This document shows positions 16,400-25,965 of a stretch of DNA of 64,000 bases, one piece after another; the stretch's first letter is position 1; the number at the start of each line of letters is the position of its first letter. A program made the translations under genes and the position numbers. Source of the stretch: Nitrospira sp. (GTDB lineage Bacteria > Nitrospirota > Nitrospiria > Nitrospirales > Nitrospiraceae); the NCBI GenBank assembly GCA_029194665.1, contig JARFXO010000006.1, positions 186,001 through 250,000 on the forward strand, written 5' to 3'. The notes below the pieces were generated by a model that had not been told where the DNA came from, ran no database searches, and saw only the letters and a list, made by a program, of their open reading frames with translations.

Positions 16400-17425
16400 A
16401 TGAATACGATTCCAACTCCATCTTCCATTTTGCAGACCGCCTTCGGCTTTTGGGGTTCCAAGGTCCTACTCACGGCTGTCGAGGTAGGTCTGTTCACCAC
16501 TCTCGCCGGTCGTCGGCTCACTGGAGCGGAGCTGGGCAAAGAATTGCAATTCCACTCCCGCGCTGATCCAGACTTTTTCGATGCCCTCGTAGCGATGAAG
16601 TTTCTCGACCGCGACGGTGAGGGTCCACAAGCGAAGTATTTCAATACGCCGGAAGGCGCCATGTTCCTCGATGCAGCAAGCCCAAGGTACATCGGTGGGA
16701 TTCTGGTCATGCTCAATGAGCGATTGTACAAATTTTGGAATGATTTGCCCGAGGCGTTACGGACGGGACAGCCCCAGAACGAGATCAAGCACGGACAGAA
16801 AGGGATGTTTGAGGAACTCTATTCGAACCTTCCAAGGTTGGAACAATTCATGGCTGCGATGACTGGACTCTCGCGCCTCAATTTCGAAACGTTCGCGGAG
16901 AAATTTGACTTCTCGAACTTCAGGACCCTCTGCGATGTGGGCGGTGCGACCGGACTGCTCAGCATCGAGGTCGCGAAACGGCACCCTCATCTCACGTGCA
17001 CCAGCTTTGATCTACCGGTCGTCGAGCCGATCGCGAAGAAACATATCGCCGCCGCCGGCTTGGAGAGTCGCGTGCGTACGGCGTCCGGCGACTTCTTCAA
17101 GGACCGGCTCCCGCAAGCCGATCTCATCACGATGGGCATGATCCTGCACGACTGGAATCTCGAAAAAAAGCTGCACCTGATCCGTTCGGTCTACGATGCC
17201 TTGCCGCCGGGCGGCGCGCTGGTGGCCATCGAGGCGTTGATCGATGATGCCCGCCGCGAGAACGTGCAGGGACTGCTGATGTCGCTCAACATGCTCATTG
17301 AATTCGGCGACGCATTCGATTATTCCGGAGCGGACTTCCGCCGGTGGTGTGGCGAGGTCGGCTTCACACGATTCGAGGTCATTCACCTGGCTGGGCCATC
17401 GAGCGCGGCAGTGGCCTACAAATAA
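16400..17425 (+). CDS. SAM-dependent O-methyltransferase (Methyltransf_2 type)
   Basis: The 341-residue protein has the two-part layout of plant-type/hydroxyneurosporene O-methyltransferases. An N-terminal dimerisation winged helix (FWGSKVLLTAVEVGLFTTL) is followed by a Rossmann domain with SAM motif LCDVGGATGLLSIEVA near residue 180. The general-base His is in GMILHDWN. The C-terminal IEFGDAFDYSGADFRRWC matches the family. The substrate is a small hydroxylated molecule that cannot be named from sequence. No biosynthetic cluster surrounds it, only two unknown proteins. Confidence 0.83.
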   Translation: MNTIPTPSSILQTAFGFWGSKVLLTAVEVGLFTTLAGRRLTGAELGKELQFHSRADPDFFDALVAMKFLDRDGEGPQAKYFNTPEGAMFLDAASPRYIGGILVMLNERLYKFWNDLPEALRTGQPQNEIKHGQKGMFEELYSNLPRLEQFMAAMTGLSRLNFETFAEKFDFSNFRTLCDVGGATGLLSIEVAKRHPHLTCTSFDLPVVEPIAKKHIAAAGLESRVRTASGDFFKDRLPQADLITMGMILHDWNLEKKLHLIRSVYDALPPGGALVAIEALIDDARRENVQGLLMSLNMLIEFGDAFDYSGADFRRWCGEVGFTRFEVIHLAGPSSAAVAYK

Positions 17426-17479
17426 TATGTTCAACATGGGTGTGCTCTGGAATGGTACCCTGACAAATCCTTTCCGGGC

Positions 17480-19282
17480 GTGACCAAATCAATGCACTTC
17501 ATAACGGCCAATGAGTTCATAGCCCCAGGGAAACGAACGGCTATCAGCGATACTTTCAAGGTAGAGCTTGATCTGTCGACCCAAGTGTTGGCCATCCAGG
17601 CTCCGGAGGAACAGGACTTTTGGGGATCATTCGGATCAGATGAGGTCCAACAGAGGGCCGAGACACGGCTCTACCCAATTCTTGACCTCAATACAATTTG
17701 CCCCACTGCTCCCATGTCCGCCGCAGTCTTAGCGCAAAAGTCGAAGATCTTCGACGAGGGACTCTTTGCGGCTATCGAAGTTGCCGTACAGGACGGCGGC
17801 GGTCGGCATGCGGGGAAAGCGGCCCTCATCGCATCACTGGGGCGCGTCCTGGCTGGAGCCGACCCTTCCGTGGCTGGAACCGCACAGGACGTTCTCTTGG
17901 GAGCAGCTCGTCTCGGGCACATACCTGTCACTGATGTTCCACCCGCCGTTGAGGCAAACGCACGGCATGCCGTCGAGCTCTTCCTTGCCGACGAGATGCG
18001 CTCCAAGCCGATCAGTTTCTACAGCTGGTCACGACAATTGGAGAATATCTATCAGCAGGACCGACTACTTCAAAGCGGCATGAATATCACCGGCATCAAA
18101 ACCCTGGCGAACGCATTGCATGCTGACCAGTCGGCACGGGCCATCTACGAACGCCATCTTCGCCTGATCTCGAGCCTCACGAACCCATTTGCGCATCCTG
18201 ACTTGCGCAGTCTCCTGGATGCCTACGACCGAGGCGAAACAGGTCGTATCCAGCAAGACATGCGCTTCTTCCCGCCTTCCGTCGCACATGAGACCACGCT
18301 GATGAAAAAACTATTCGGTGTCAACCCGATCCCAGAGGGCTTCATACTGGCGGACGAGATGATCCGCCGGATCCGTTCACACCAACTCAACCTTGAGCCG
18401 AACACTGAATCTGGATGGTACGACTATCAAACGTGGAGCCTAGAACCCCTCGTCGTCCCTGATCTGATGCCGGAAGCGAAGCGCCTTCAGCTAGACGACC
18501 AGTATAGGGGACTCCTTCTCGAGCTATTCAAAGGGCTTCTGACCTTGACCCGCGAGACGCACATCAAGCAACTCGAACAAGCCTCCTTTGGCGCAACCAT
18601 GGGGAGAGAGAAATACATCCGAATCGACCCGGTGCTTTCAGCAGAGCCTCTTGCCACGTTCTACCTCCGCCGAGCAATTGGGTACAGATACATTCGACGT
18701 GTTCTGGAGGATACCTTCGGGCCAAGCGAGTTGGAGCACCTCCATCGACTAACAGAAGCCGGACCAGTTTCAACGCCTCTGGCAGAGGAACTCGCTGGAA
18801 TTGAAACCCTATTTCTCGGTGCTCACACAAGCGTCTGCGGAGAGCTCGGCCTTACTCCTGACGCCGCTATAGGTTCTGATGCAGCCGCCAGGGATGCCGC
18901 AGATCGTTTTGCCTACTGGGCGATCAGAGTAGAATCTGATCCTGATCTTCGTTTGGATCTACGGGCAATGGTTCCTGTTTTCTACGATATTGAACGCCAT
19001 CGATTGAAAGTATGGACATTCCTCGGGTGGGCACGCCGACCAATCACCGTAACCTTTGCTCGACCACCCCAAGCGTCGGTTCGGAACCTCAATGGTGCAC
19101 TGTTGCCTAACCATCCTTCCATTCGCTGGGGCGGACTCCATGCAGATTTGCCATATCCCGTTACCGCTGAACTCTACGTTGACCGGATACTTGATCGCGC
19201 CGAGTTCCGCAAACTCTGTGATTCATGTGGGACAAAGCAAGAGATTTTGAGGCACCTTGATGTTTCGGCCAACCCGGCCTAA
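17480..19282 (+). CDS. Large hypothetical protein of unknown family
   Basis: I recognise no family in this roughly 600-residue protein. It has no signal peptide, no membrane segment and no repeat visible by eye. It is mostly helical in pattern with many Leu/Arg/Glu heptads in the middle (residues 200-450), a more beta-like C-terminal part (VTFARPPQASVRNLNG) and a late pair CDSCG at about residue 579. It may start with GTG at 17480 or, more likely, ATG at 17492. It follows the O-methyltransferase by 54 bp and the stop codon lies inside a strong hairpin. Confidence 0.6.
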   Translation: MTKSMHFITANEFIAPGKRTAISDTFKVELDLSTQVLAIQAPEEQDFWGSFGSDEVQQRAETRLYPILDLNTICPTAPMSAAVLAQKSKIFDEGLFAAIEVAVQDGGGRHAGKAALIASLGRVLAGADPSVAGTAQDVLLGAARLGHIPVTDVPPAVEANARHAVELFLADEMRSKPISFYSWSRQLENIYQQDRLLQSGMNITGIKTLANALHADQSARAIYERHLRLISSLTNPFAHPDLRSLLDAYDRGETGRIQQDMRFFPPSVAHETTLMKKLFGVNPIPEGFILADEMIRRIRSHQLNLEPNTESGWYDYQTWSLEPLVVPDLMPEAKRLQLDDQYRGLLLELFKGLLTLTRETHIKQLEQASFGATMGREKYIRIDPVLSAEPLATFYLRRAIGYRYIRRVLEDTFGPSELEHLHRLTEAGPVSTPLAEELAGIETLFLGAHTSVCGELGLTPDAAIGSDAAARDAADRFAYWAIRVESDPDLRLDLRAMVPVFYDIERHRLKVWTFLGWARRPITVTFARPPQASVRNLNGALLPNHPSIRWGGLHADLPYPVTAELYVDRILDRAEFRKLCDSCGTKQEILRHLDVSANPA

Positions 19283-19293
19283 CCAGGCCGGGT
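19272..19293. terminator. 9-bp GC-rich hairpin at the stop of the 600-residue protein gene
   Basis: ACCCGGCCT, loop AACC, AGGCCGGGT is a perfect stem. The TAA stop sits at the loop edge. There is no T-run after it, so it is a possible but not classical terminator. Confidence 0.45.
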
Positions 19294-19434
19294 AAGCACC
19301 TAGACGCCTCTTGGTGAAATGAAGGCCGCGCGGTTCTACGCAAGACCAGCAGCCAATCTCCGCTTCCTGGCTCGACGTTGAACTAGCGATCCCTCCTCTC
19401 ACTTGACTCTCTTTCCCCTCCCCCGTAGGCTGAA

Positions 19435-20151
19435 GTGCCTATGGGCTTCACCAACCACAAGAAAATCCTCGTCGTTGAAGACGAGCAGGACATTCTGCAG
19501 CTCGTTAAGCACTATTTGGAGAAGGAGGGGTTTCGACCTCTCACCGCCATGAGCGGGCTTGAAGCTCTGAAGAAAGTGAAAGAGGAGAAACCCGATCTGG
19601 TCGTCCTCGATCTGATGTTGCCTGAGATGGATGGACTCGAAGTCTGCAAACGCCTCCGCTCCGTTCCTGATACCGCCATGCTCCCGATCCTCATGCTGAC
19701 GGCAAAAGCCGAAGAGTCGGACACGATCGTCGGTCTTGAATTGGGCGCCGATGATTATGTGACCAAGCCCTTCAGTCCCAAAGCGCTGATCGCCCGCGTG
19801 AAGGCCCTGCTGCGTCGAATCGAACGTGTGCCTGCCGGTGGATCAAATCCGCAGCACTATGGTGCGCTCACCATGAATCTGGAGCGGCATGAGGTCAGTC
19901 TCGGGAAACAAGAGGTGCCGCTGACGGCGAAAGAGTTCGGCCTGCTCGAGCATTTGCTGCGGCATCGCGGCCGTGTATTGACCCGAGAAGTTCTGCTCAA
20001 TGCTGTGTGGGGCTACGATTACTATGGCACGACCAGAACGGTCGACGTGCATATCCGCCGTTTGAAACAGAAGTTGCCGCTGCTCGAAGAGGCCATCGTG
20101 TCTGTGAAATCATTGGGATATAAGCTCAAAGATTCCAACGTATCAGAATGA
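19435..20151 (+). CDS. phoB: PhoB/OmpR-family response regulator
   Basis: The N-terminal receiver has the acidic pair in VVEDEQDI, phosphoacceptor Asp59 in LVVLDLMLP and Lys in YVTKPFSP. A winged-helix DNA-binding domain follows from residue 140 (LTAKEFGLLEHLLRHRGRV, then TVDVHIRRLKQKL). The start may be GTG 19435 or ATG 19441. The stop overlaps the start of the histidine kinase by four bases. With a PiT permease and DUF47 protein next door, this is most likely the phosphate-starvation regulator, which by family knowledge activates genes behind Pho boxes. Confidence 0.88.
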   Translation: MPMGFTNHKKILVVEDEQDILQLVKHYLEKEGFRPLTAMSGLEALKKVKEEKPDLVVLDLMLPEMDGLEVCKRLRSVPDTAMLPILMLTAKAEESDTIVGLELGADDYVTKPFSPKALIARVKALLRRIERVPAGGSNPQHYGALTMNLERHEVSLGKQEVPLTAKEFGLLEHLLRHRGRVLTREVLLNAVWGYDYYGTTRTVDVHIRRLKQKLPLLEEAIVSVKSLGYKLKDSNVSE

Positions 20152-22007
20152 CATGGTCGATTCGGTGGAAAGTAGCACTCGGCACGCTCGTGGCAGTCTC
20201 CTGTGGACTGTTGATCGCCGGCGTGATGACCGTTCATTCCCTTGAACGGCGGTACGTCACACAATTCGGTGATGAGTTGGAGGCCAAAGCCAAGCTTGTC
20301 GAATACAGCTTTCAACCGCAGTTTTTCTCACCTTCCTCACCAGCAACCCTTTCCTCCTTGCAAGAGATGGCACGCGACCTTGGCCAGCGAGCCTCCGCCC
20401 GTGTGACCCTGGTCGCCGCAAACGGAACTGTGCTCGCCGATAGCGCCGTACGAGATACCGACTTGCACAGCGTGGAAAATCACCGGTCTCGGCCCGAAGT
20501 CCAACAAGCCCTTTCCACAGGACATGGAGAGGACATCCGTCCCAGCCACACGACCGGCGAGCGAACGATGTACCATGCCATTCTCATGCGGCCACCCCAG
20601 AATGCGTCGCCGGTCGTGGTGCGAGTAGGCGTTCCGATGGTCGTGCTGGACCGTGAACTCTCGGAGTTACAGCAACGTCTCTTTCTCGCGCTCGGAATCG
20701 CCTTCCTCGTCGCCCTGACGCTGAGCGTCTGGCTGGCTCACAGTATTACCAAACCTCTTTCGGATATCGCGTCGGCCGCCCGCCGATTGGGTTCCGACAA
20801 CCAAGTATTTCACGTCAGAACGACCGCACAAGATGAAGTCGGCCTCCTCGCCTCGACACTCAATCACATGGCGGATCAGCTTCACGCCAAGATCGAGGAA
20901 CTCTCGGAGGACCGCTCTCAACTGCTGGCCGTGCTGACCTCGATGGTCGAAGGCGTGATGGTGTTGGACTCCCGCGGCCATGTGCTGCAGATCAATCCCG
21001 CCTTAGGGCGCATGTTCGGCATCTCCCGCGTGGAGGCTCGGGGGCGACCCTGCGCCGAACTCTTTCGCCATCAACAGCTCAATGACCTGGTGACGTCCAT
21101 TCTACGATCGCGCACCCATCATCAGGATGAAATTGTGCTGCAGCTAAGCGGGCGCTGCCTTCAGATTGAAGCCTCCCCTGCAGGAGGTGAGCGGGAAAAC
21201 GAGGCCAGTGTGGTATTGGTGTTCCACGATATGACCGAGCTGCGACGGCTGGAAAAGATACGGAAAGATTTCGTGGCGAATGTCTCTCACGAACTTCGAA
21301 CCCCGCTCACCTCGATCAAAGGCTACGTCGAGGCGTTGCTCGACGGCGCCAAGGACGATCCCTCCGCTTCGACGACATTCTTGGGAATTATCCTCAAACA
21401 AAGCGATCGGCTGAATCTGATCATTGAAGATTTGCTCGAGCTGTCGAAAATCGAATCGGGCGACGTCTCGTTAAAAGAGGACCCGCTTGAACTGCGCTCC
21501 GTCATCGACCGGACGCTGTCGATGATCAAACCAATCGCCGACAAAAATCGTCACCGGCTCGTCACGGTGGTCGATCCATCGCTCCCCCCTGTGGCAGGGG
21601 ACGAAGGACGGCTCGTACAAGTCCTGACCAATCTACTCGACAACGCCGTCAAATATACCCCTGCGGGTGGGACCATTACGATCGGCGCCAAACTCGCTCA
21701 CCCGGCTGGGAATGCCGAACCACCGGCCGGGGCGATCGAGCTCAGCGTCGCCGATACCGGAATCGGCATTCCCGAAGAGGACCGGCCTCGTGTCTTCGAA
21801 CGGTTTTACCGCGTCGACAAAGCCCGGTCACGAGAGTTGGGAGGGACGGGACTCGGCCTCGCGATCGTGAAGCATATCGTTGAAGGGCATGGAGGACAGG
21901 TGTGGGTCGAAGCCAATCATCCTCAAGGGAGTCGATTTGTGGTCCGTCTGCCGCTCAGTACCGCTGCCGGCAGCCTCCATCACGTGAGCGAAGCAAGCAA
22001 GGCATAA
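20148..22007 (+). CDS. phoR: PhoR-type sensor histidine kinase
   Basis: A membrane segment at residues 8-28, a periplasmic domain of about 150 residues, and a second membrane segment near 175-197 are followed by a HAMP linker, a PAS domain (VLTSMVEGVMVLD, residues 260-360), the HisKA site with His381 (SHELRTPL) and a GHKL ATPase (N box NLLDNAVKYT, G boxes DTGIGIP and GGTGLGLAIVKHI). The layout matches PhoR. It would phosphorylate the regulator encoded just upstream. Its last 28 bases overlap the end of the convergent PiT permease gene. Confidence 0.9.
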   Translation: MTWSIRWKVALGTLVAVSCGLLIAGVMTVHSLERRYVTQFGDELEAKAKLVEYSFQPQFFSPSSPATLSSLQEMARDLGQRASARVTLVAANGTVLADSAVRDTDLHSVENHRSRPEVQQALSTGHGEDIRPSHTTGERTMYHAILMRPPQNASPVVVRVGVPMVVLDRELSELQQRLFLALGIAFLVALTLSVWLAHSITKPLSDIASAARRLGSDNQVFHVRTTAQDEVGLLASTLNHMADQLHAKIEELSEDRSQLLAVLTSMVEGVMVLDSRGHVLQINPALGRMFGISRVEARGRPCAELFRHQQLNDLVTSILRSRTHHQDEIVLQLSGRCLQIEASPAGGERENEASVVLVFHDMTELRRLEKIRKDFVANVSHELRTPLTSIKGYVEALLDGAKDDPSASTTFLGIILKQSDRLNLIIEDLLELSKIESGDVSLKEDPLELRSVIDRTLSMIKPIADKNRHRLVTVVDPSLPPVAGDEGRLVQVLTNLLDNAVKYTPAGGTITIGAKLAHPAGNAEPPAGAIELSVADTGIGIPEEDRPRVFERFYRVDKARSRELGGTGLGLAIVKHIVEGHGGQVWVEANHPQGSRFVVRLPLSTAAGSLHHVSEASKA

Positions 22008-22972
22008 ACACCCGCCCCCAACAGCGCCGCTCCGGGCAGTGTAAACACCCACGCTGAAAAGATCTTGTTCGTCACTCCCCATCGAACCGCAGACAGACGC
22101 TTGGTCGATCCAACACCTAAGATCGAGGAGGTGATGGTGTGGGTCGTGCTGACCGGCAAGCCAAAGTGTGCGGCAAACAGCAAGACCGATGCGGCTGCCG
22201 TCTCCGCACAGAATCCATGAACCGGCTCAAGTTTCACCATTTTGATTCCTAGAGTCCGAATGATCCGCCACCCGCCGACGGTAGTTCCAAGCCCCATCGC
22301 CAGCGCGCAGGCCACGATCACCCACGTCGGCACTTCCGCTGATGTCAACTGACCGGACGCCACGAGGGCGAGTGTAATGACACCCATCACTTTCTGAGCA
22401 TCGTTCGCCCCATGACTGAATGCCATGAAGCTGGCCGAAACGACTTGGAGTCGGCTGAATAGCTTGGTCGCCACACCCCGATGAACTCGAAAAAACACCC
22501 AGCTGACCAGGACCATCAGGAGAAATCCGATCCCGAACCCCAAGAGGGGAGAAAAAATCATGGCTTCGAGAATCTTGCGCAGGCCGTTGAACTGCACCAC
22601 CGCCCAGCCGCCGTGCGCCACCGCCGAGCCGACGAGTCCACCGATCAGCGCGTGAGAGGAACTGGTCGGCAGTCCCAGCATCAGCGTGAGAAAATTCCAG
22701 AGAATCGCCCCTCCCATCGCTCCGGCCACCACGGTATTCGTGATCGCGTCGGGAAACACGATGCCTCCCCCGATCATTTTTGCCACGGCCGTCGAAAAGA
22801 ACGCTCCGGCGACATTCAACACTCCAGCCAACAGCACCGCAGCGAGGGGGCTTAATACACGGGTGGAGACGACCGTCGCCACAGCATTGGCGCAATCGTG
22901 CCACCCATTCGAAAAATCGAACAGAAGCGCCAACACCACTGTCACAAAAAGGATACCGCTGAGTTCAGTCAT
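21980..22972 (-). CDS. PiT-family inorganic phosphate permease
   Basis: This 330-residue membrane protein, with about ten predicted helices, carries both PiT signatures: FSNGWHDCANAVATVV near the N-terminus and FSHGANDAQKVMGVI in the middle. PiT proteins import phosphate with protons or sodium. The length suits the short bacterial PiT subfamily. It lies downstream of the DUF47 gene on the minus strand, the usual pairing, and converges on phoR with a 28-bp overlap. Confidence 0.92.
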   Translation of the reverse strand: MTELSGILFVTVVLALLFDFSNGWHDCANAVATVVSTRVLSPLAAVLLAGVLNVAGAFFSTAVAKMIGGGIVFPDAITNTVVAGAMGGAILWNFLTLMLGLPTSSSHALIGGLVGSAVAHGGWAVVQFNGLRKILEAMIFSPLLGFGIGFLLMVLVSWVFFRVHRGVATKLFSRLQVVSASFMAFSHGANDAQKVMGVITLALVASGQLTSAEVPTWVIVACALAMGLGTTVGGWRIIRTLGIKMVKLEPVHGFCAETAAASVLLFAAHFGLPVSTTHTITSSILGVGSTKRLSAVRWGVTNKIFSAWVFTLPGAALLGAGVYALLASLT

Positions 22973-23070
22973 GGTTGGATTGAAATACTAAACGCCTACC
23001 CGACAACCATTCGAGGTGAAGGGCTTGAGAACTCACAGACTTCATGGGTGGGCTTTCTATTCACACACGA

Positions 23071-23691
23071 CTAGGACTGCTTGAGAACAATGCGCTCGAT
23101 GACATTGGCGACATCCTCACAACGGTCGGTTCCTTCTTCGAAGGTTTCATAAATTTCTTTCCACTTGATGACGGCGATCGGATTGGTCTCTTTCTCAAAC
23201 AGCTCTGAAATGGCGTCGCGCGACACACGATCAGCCTCGTTCTCCAGACTATTCACCTGCACACTGTACTCTTTCACTTCCTCATGAGACATGGCGATAT
23301 GATCGACCCCGCGACCCACCGCGACGGAAGCTTGATGAAGAATATCGGCCAGCCGAATCGCGCTCTCGGTCGGCTGCGTGATCCTGTACATGGCAAACCG
23401 GTCGGCCACCGCTTCCACCGCGTCGAGAATATCATCTAATGCGCTGGCCAAATCGTGGATATCTTCACGGTCAAGAGGAGTCAGGAAGGTTTGATTGAGG
23501 CGCAAGGCGATGTCGTGAGTAATCCCGTCCCCTACATGTTCCACTTCCTTGATTTGCTCGATCTTCTGATGGACATTCGTGTAGTCCTCCATCAGCTCCT
23601 TGAGCAGACGGCTGCCCTCAATGACGTTGTGGGCCGCCTGTTTAAATAAGTCAAAAAACGCTTCTTCTTTGGGAAGCAGGCCGAAAATCAT
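23071..23691 (-). CDS. DUF47/PhoU-like PiT accessory protein
   Basis: The 206-residue all-helical protein reads FDLFKQAAHNVIEGSRLL and later VEHVGDGITHDI, with acidic motifs NSLENEADRVSRDAI and FEEGTDRCEDVANVIERI, as in DUF47/PhoU-like proteins. These bind metal ions and modulate PiT transporters. It sits 98 bp upstream of the permease gene on the same strand and is probably cotranscribed with it. Confidence 0.9.
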   Translation of the reverse strand: MIFGLLPKEEAFFDLFKQAAHNVIEGSRLLKELMEDYTNVHQKIEQIKEVEHVGDGITHDIALRLNQTFLTPLDREDIHDLASALDDILDAVEAVADRFAMYRITQPTESAIRLADILHQASVAVGRGVDHIAMSHEEVKEYSVQVNSLENEADRVSRDAISELFEKETNPIAVIKWKEIYETFEEGTDRCEDVANVIERIVLKQS

Positions 23692-23764
23692 ATCTCACAC
23701 TCCTAATTCACATGGTGCGTCGGTGATGTGAGACCGGACAAGCCGCCGCGTCCGATCAATGGCC

Positions 23765-24766
23765 TTACCATCGTACGAGGCCCGTTGCCCAAGTGAATCC
23801 GCCGCCGAAACTGCCGAGCAGCACCAGATCGCCCGGCGAGATATTCCCGCTGCAAACGGCATCATCGAGCGCGATCGGAAGAGACGCGGAGGACGTATTG
23901 CCAGATCGTTCGATCACCGATGCCAATCGGTCCCGGTCGATACCCAGGCGATCGGCAACGTGAGACAAGATTCGACCGTTCGCTTGGTGAAGGACGACCT
24001 GTTCGAGATCTCCGGGACCGATGCCGAATTCTTTCAAGATCTCCAGCACAGCCTGTTCAATCCGGCGAACGGCTATCCGAAACAGCGATGCCCCCTGCAT
24101 GCGAAGCGTATGCTCCCGCTTACGCACCCTAACGGATGACAAGGGCGTCCGTGATCCTCCCCCCGGGACTCGAATGAGCCCGTGGTGCGCCCCATCGGCA
24201 TACAACCTGATCCCAAGAATCCCTCGCCACTCAGGGCTGCAGTCCTCTTCACCCTGTAGGATGACGGCACCTGCGCCGTCGCCGAACAAGAGTGCCGTCG
24301 CTTCATCCTGATGATCGAGCGATCGAGACTTTACCTCCGCGGCCACGACGAGACAGGTCTTGGCCTGCCCGCTCTGAATCATGGCCTGTGCCATCGATAG
24401 CCCGTACAAGAATCCAGAACAGGAGGCAGACACATCAAATGCCCCCACTTGTCTACATCCCAATCCTCGTTGGACCGAACAGGCTGTTGACGGAAACACC
24501 ATATCGGGAGAGGTCGTGGAGAGAATGATGGCATCGATGGAAGAAGCCGCGCAATCAGCGGCATCAAGTGCCCGACGTCCTGCCGCAACTGCCATATCGG
24601 AAGATGCCTCGTGATCTCCGGCCCAGTGACGGGTTCGAATCCCGGTTAACCGTTGGATTCGCGACGAGGTCAGTCCCAGTTTAGGAGCGATCTCTTCATT
24701 GGGTACAACCCGAGAGGGGAGATAACTGCCTGTTCCAATGACTCTTGCTCGGATCATGTCCCTCAA
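23765..24766 (-). CDS. fabH: 3-oxoacyl-[ACP] synthase III
   Basis: The 333-residue thiolase-fold enzyme has the full Cys-His-Asn triad: Cys116 in DVSASCSGF, His260 in VLHQANGRIL and Asn290 in ERSGNTSSAS. It starts fatty-acid chains by condensing acyl-CoA with malonyl-ACP. The motif GGGFTWATGLVRW ends the protein as in FabH. It stands alone here, not in a fab operon, so a role with special acyl starters is possible. An ATG three codons in is an alternative start. Confidence 0.9.
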   Translation of the reverse strand: MRDMIRARVIGTGSYLPSRVVPNEEIAPKLGLTSSRIQRLTGIRTRHWAGDHEASSDMAVAAGRRALDAADCAASSIDAIILSTTSPDMVFPSTACSVQRGLGCRQVGAFDVSASCSGFLYGLSMAQAMIQSGQAKTCLVVAAEVKSRSLDHQDEATALLFGDGAGAVILQGEEDCSPEWRGILGIRLYADGAHHGLIRVPGGGSRTPLSSVRVRKREHTLRMQGASLFRIAVRRIEQAVLEILKEFGIGPGDLEQVVLHQANGRILSHVADRLGIDRDRLASVIERSGNTSSASLPIALDDAVCSGNISPGDLVLLGSFGGGFTWATGLVRW

Positions 24767-24909
24767 CTACTGACCTACGTGGACGAAATTGTTCGGACCT
24801 CCAACGTGGGGCGGGATTATAGGGAGCCTGAGGAGACAGGTCAACCAAAGTGCACCCAAACCGTCTGTATGATTGCTTTTTCCCCATTTCCTTGCTATCT
24901 CTATCGGCC

Positions 24910-25881
24910 ATGCGCCGCCATACTATTCGAATCAGTTCCATCTCCTTATCCAAGCCATCTGGCTTATGCCTAGCAGCTTGGCTCGGCGTTGGCTCTCTGC
25001 TCATGGTCTCGTGCGTGGGTGATTTCTCAGCCGGCGACGTACGAAGCGGGATCAAGAAAGCCCTGAGTGGCACCGATGAACAAATTTTCCTCGGAGATAC
25101 GATTGAGAACCACTACCACCCCAACGTCATCATGAAGCGAGGGGAGGCGTATTTTGAGAAAGAAGAGTATGCGGAGGCATTGGTCGAATACAAACACTTC
25201 ATGGAGCTCCATCGCAATCACGTCCTGGCTCCCTATGCAGCCTTTAGGATAGGAGAAATTCATTTTGCGATGGCAAAGACCATCGATCGTGATCCCGAAC
25301 CGATACACAAGGCTATCGCTGCATTTGAGCAGATGAGAAAAGATTTTCCCGGAAGCCGCTATGAGAACCAGGCTCAGCAAAAACTCACGGAATGCCAAGA
25401 TTGGATCGCTCAGATGCACCTTTTCGTAGGACAATTCTATTACCGGCGAGGTTCCTACCTCGCTGCCGCGCATCGATTCCAGCAAATCTTGAAGGAGTAT
25501 CCTGATAAGCCCGCCGCCGCAGAAGCCTTGTACTTCCTCGCCAAGGCATACCATGAAATGGGAGCCGACGATTGGGCGAGGGAGAATCTCATCTCATTGG
25601 GAGAAAGGCATCCGAACAGTACAGTTTCGGAGGATGGTAAAAAATTGCTGAAGAAAATCGGCGGGGCTCAACCAAGTACGGTTCTAGCCCAGAAGCCAGA
25701 TTCTGTGCCCCCTTCCGACGCAGGCTCAGGGACGGTCCGAAGCAGTCGGCCAGCCGCTAATCCATCCCCACCGGCAATCGGAACGCTCGGCATCCCTCCG
25801 TCGCTCGACTCGTTCGGTGCTTCCGCTGCCACCACGCTGGGACAAGGCGTTACAGTCTGTCGTCTTGGCGCCTGGTGCTGA
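24910..25881 (+). CDS. BamD-like outer-membrane assembly lipoprotein
   Basis: From the ATG at 24910 the protein has 323 residues with a signal and a lipobox LMVSC (Cys35). Residues 70-270 hold TPR repeats: KRGEAYFEKEEYAEALVEY, YRRGSYLAAAHRFQQIL, ALYFLAKAYHEMGADDWA. This matches BamD/YfiO, which supports folding of outer-membrane beta-barrels. The last 60 residues are Pro/Ser/Ala-rich and probably disordered. An upstream start at 24850 is less likely because the signal would be displaced. Confidence 0.83.
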   Translation: MRRHTIRISSISLSKPSGLCLAAWLGVGSLLMVSCVGDFSAGDVRSGIKKALSGTDEQIFLGDTIENHYHPNVIMKRGEAYFEKEEYAEALVEYKHFMELHRNHVLAPYAAFRIGEIHFAMAKTIDRDPEPIHKAIAAFEQMRKDFPGSRYENQAQQKLTECQDWIAQMHLFVGQFYYRRGSYLAAAHRFQQILKEYPDKPAAAEALYFLAKAYHEMGADDWARENLISLGERHPNSTVSEDGKKLLKKIGGAQPSTVLAQKPDSVPPSDAGSGTVRSSRPAANPSPPAIGTLGIPPSLDSFGASAATTLGQGVTVCRLGAWC

Positions 25882-25965
25882 ATCAGTAGTAGCGAATGCT
25901 GAGAATTGAGTGCTGCGGTGGTAAGACTGGTCGCTGAGTGCCTACTTCAACAAGCCGACAGCCCT

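Noticed and set aside
22227..22904. Minus-strand frame of 225 codons within the PiT gene
   Set aside because: It is an out-of-frame shadow; composition is Arg/Gly-rich and unlike a membrane protein, while the PiT frame has both signatures.
24625..24650. A T-arm-like GGGTTCGAATCCC suggesting a tRNA
   Set aside because: It lies inside the fabH coding region (TGIRTRHWAG on the minus strand) and no acceptor, D or anticodon arms pair around it.
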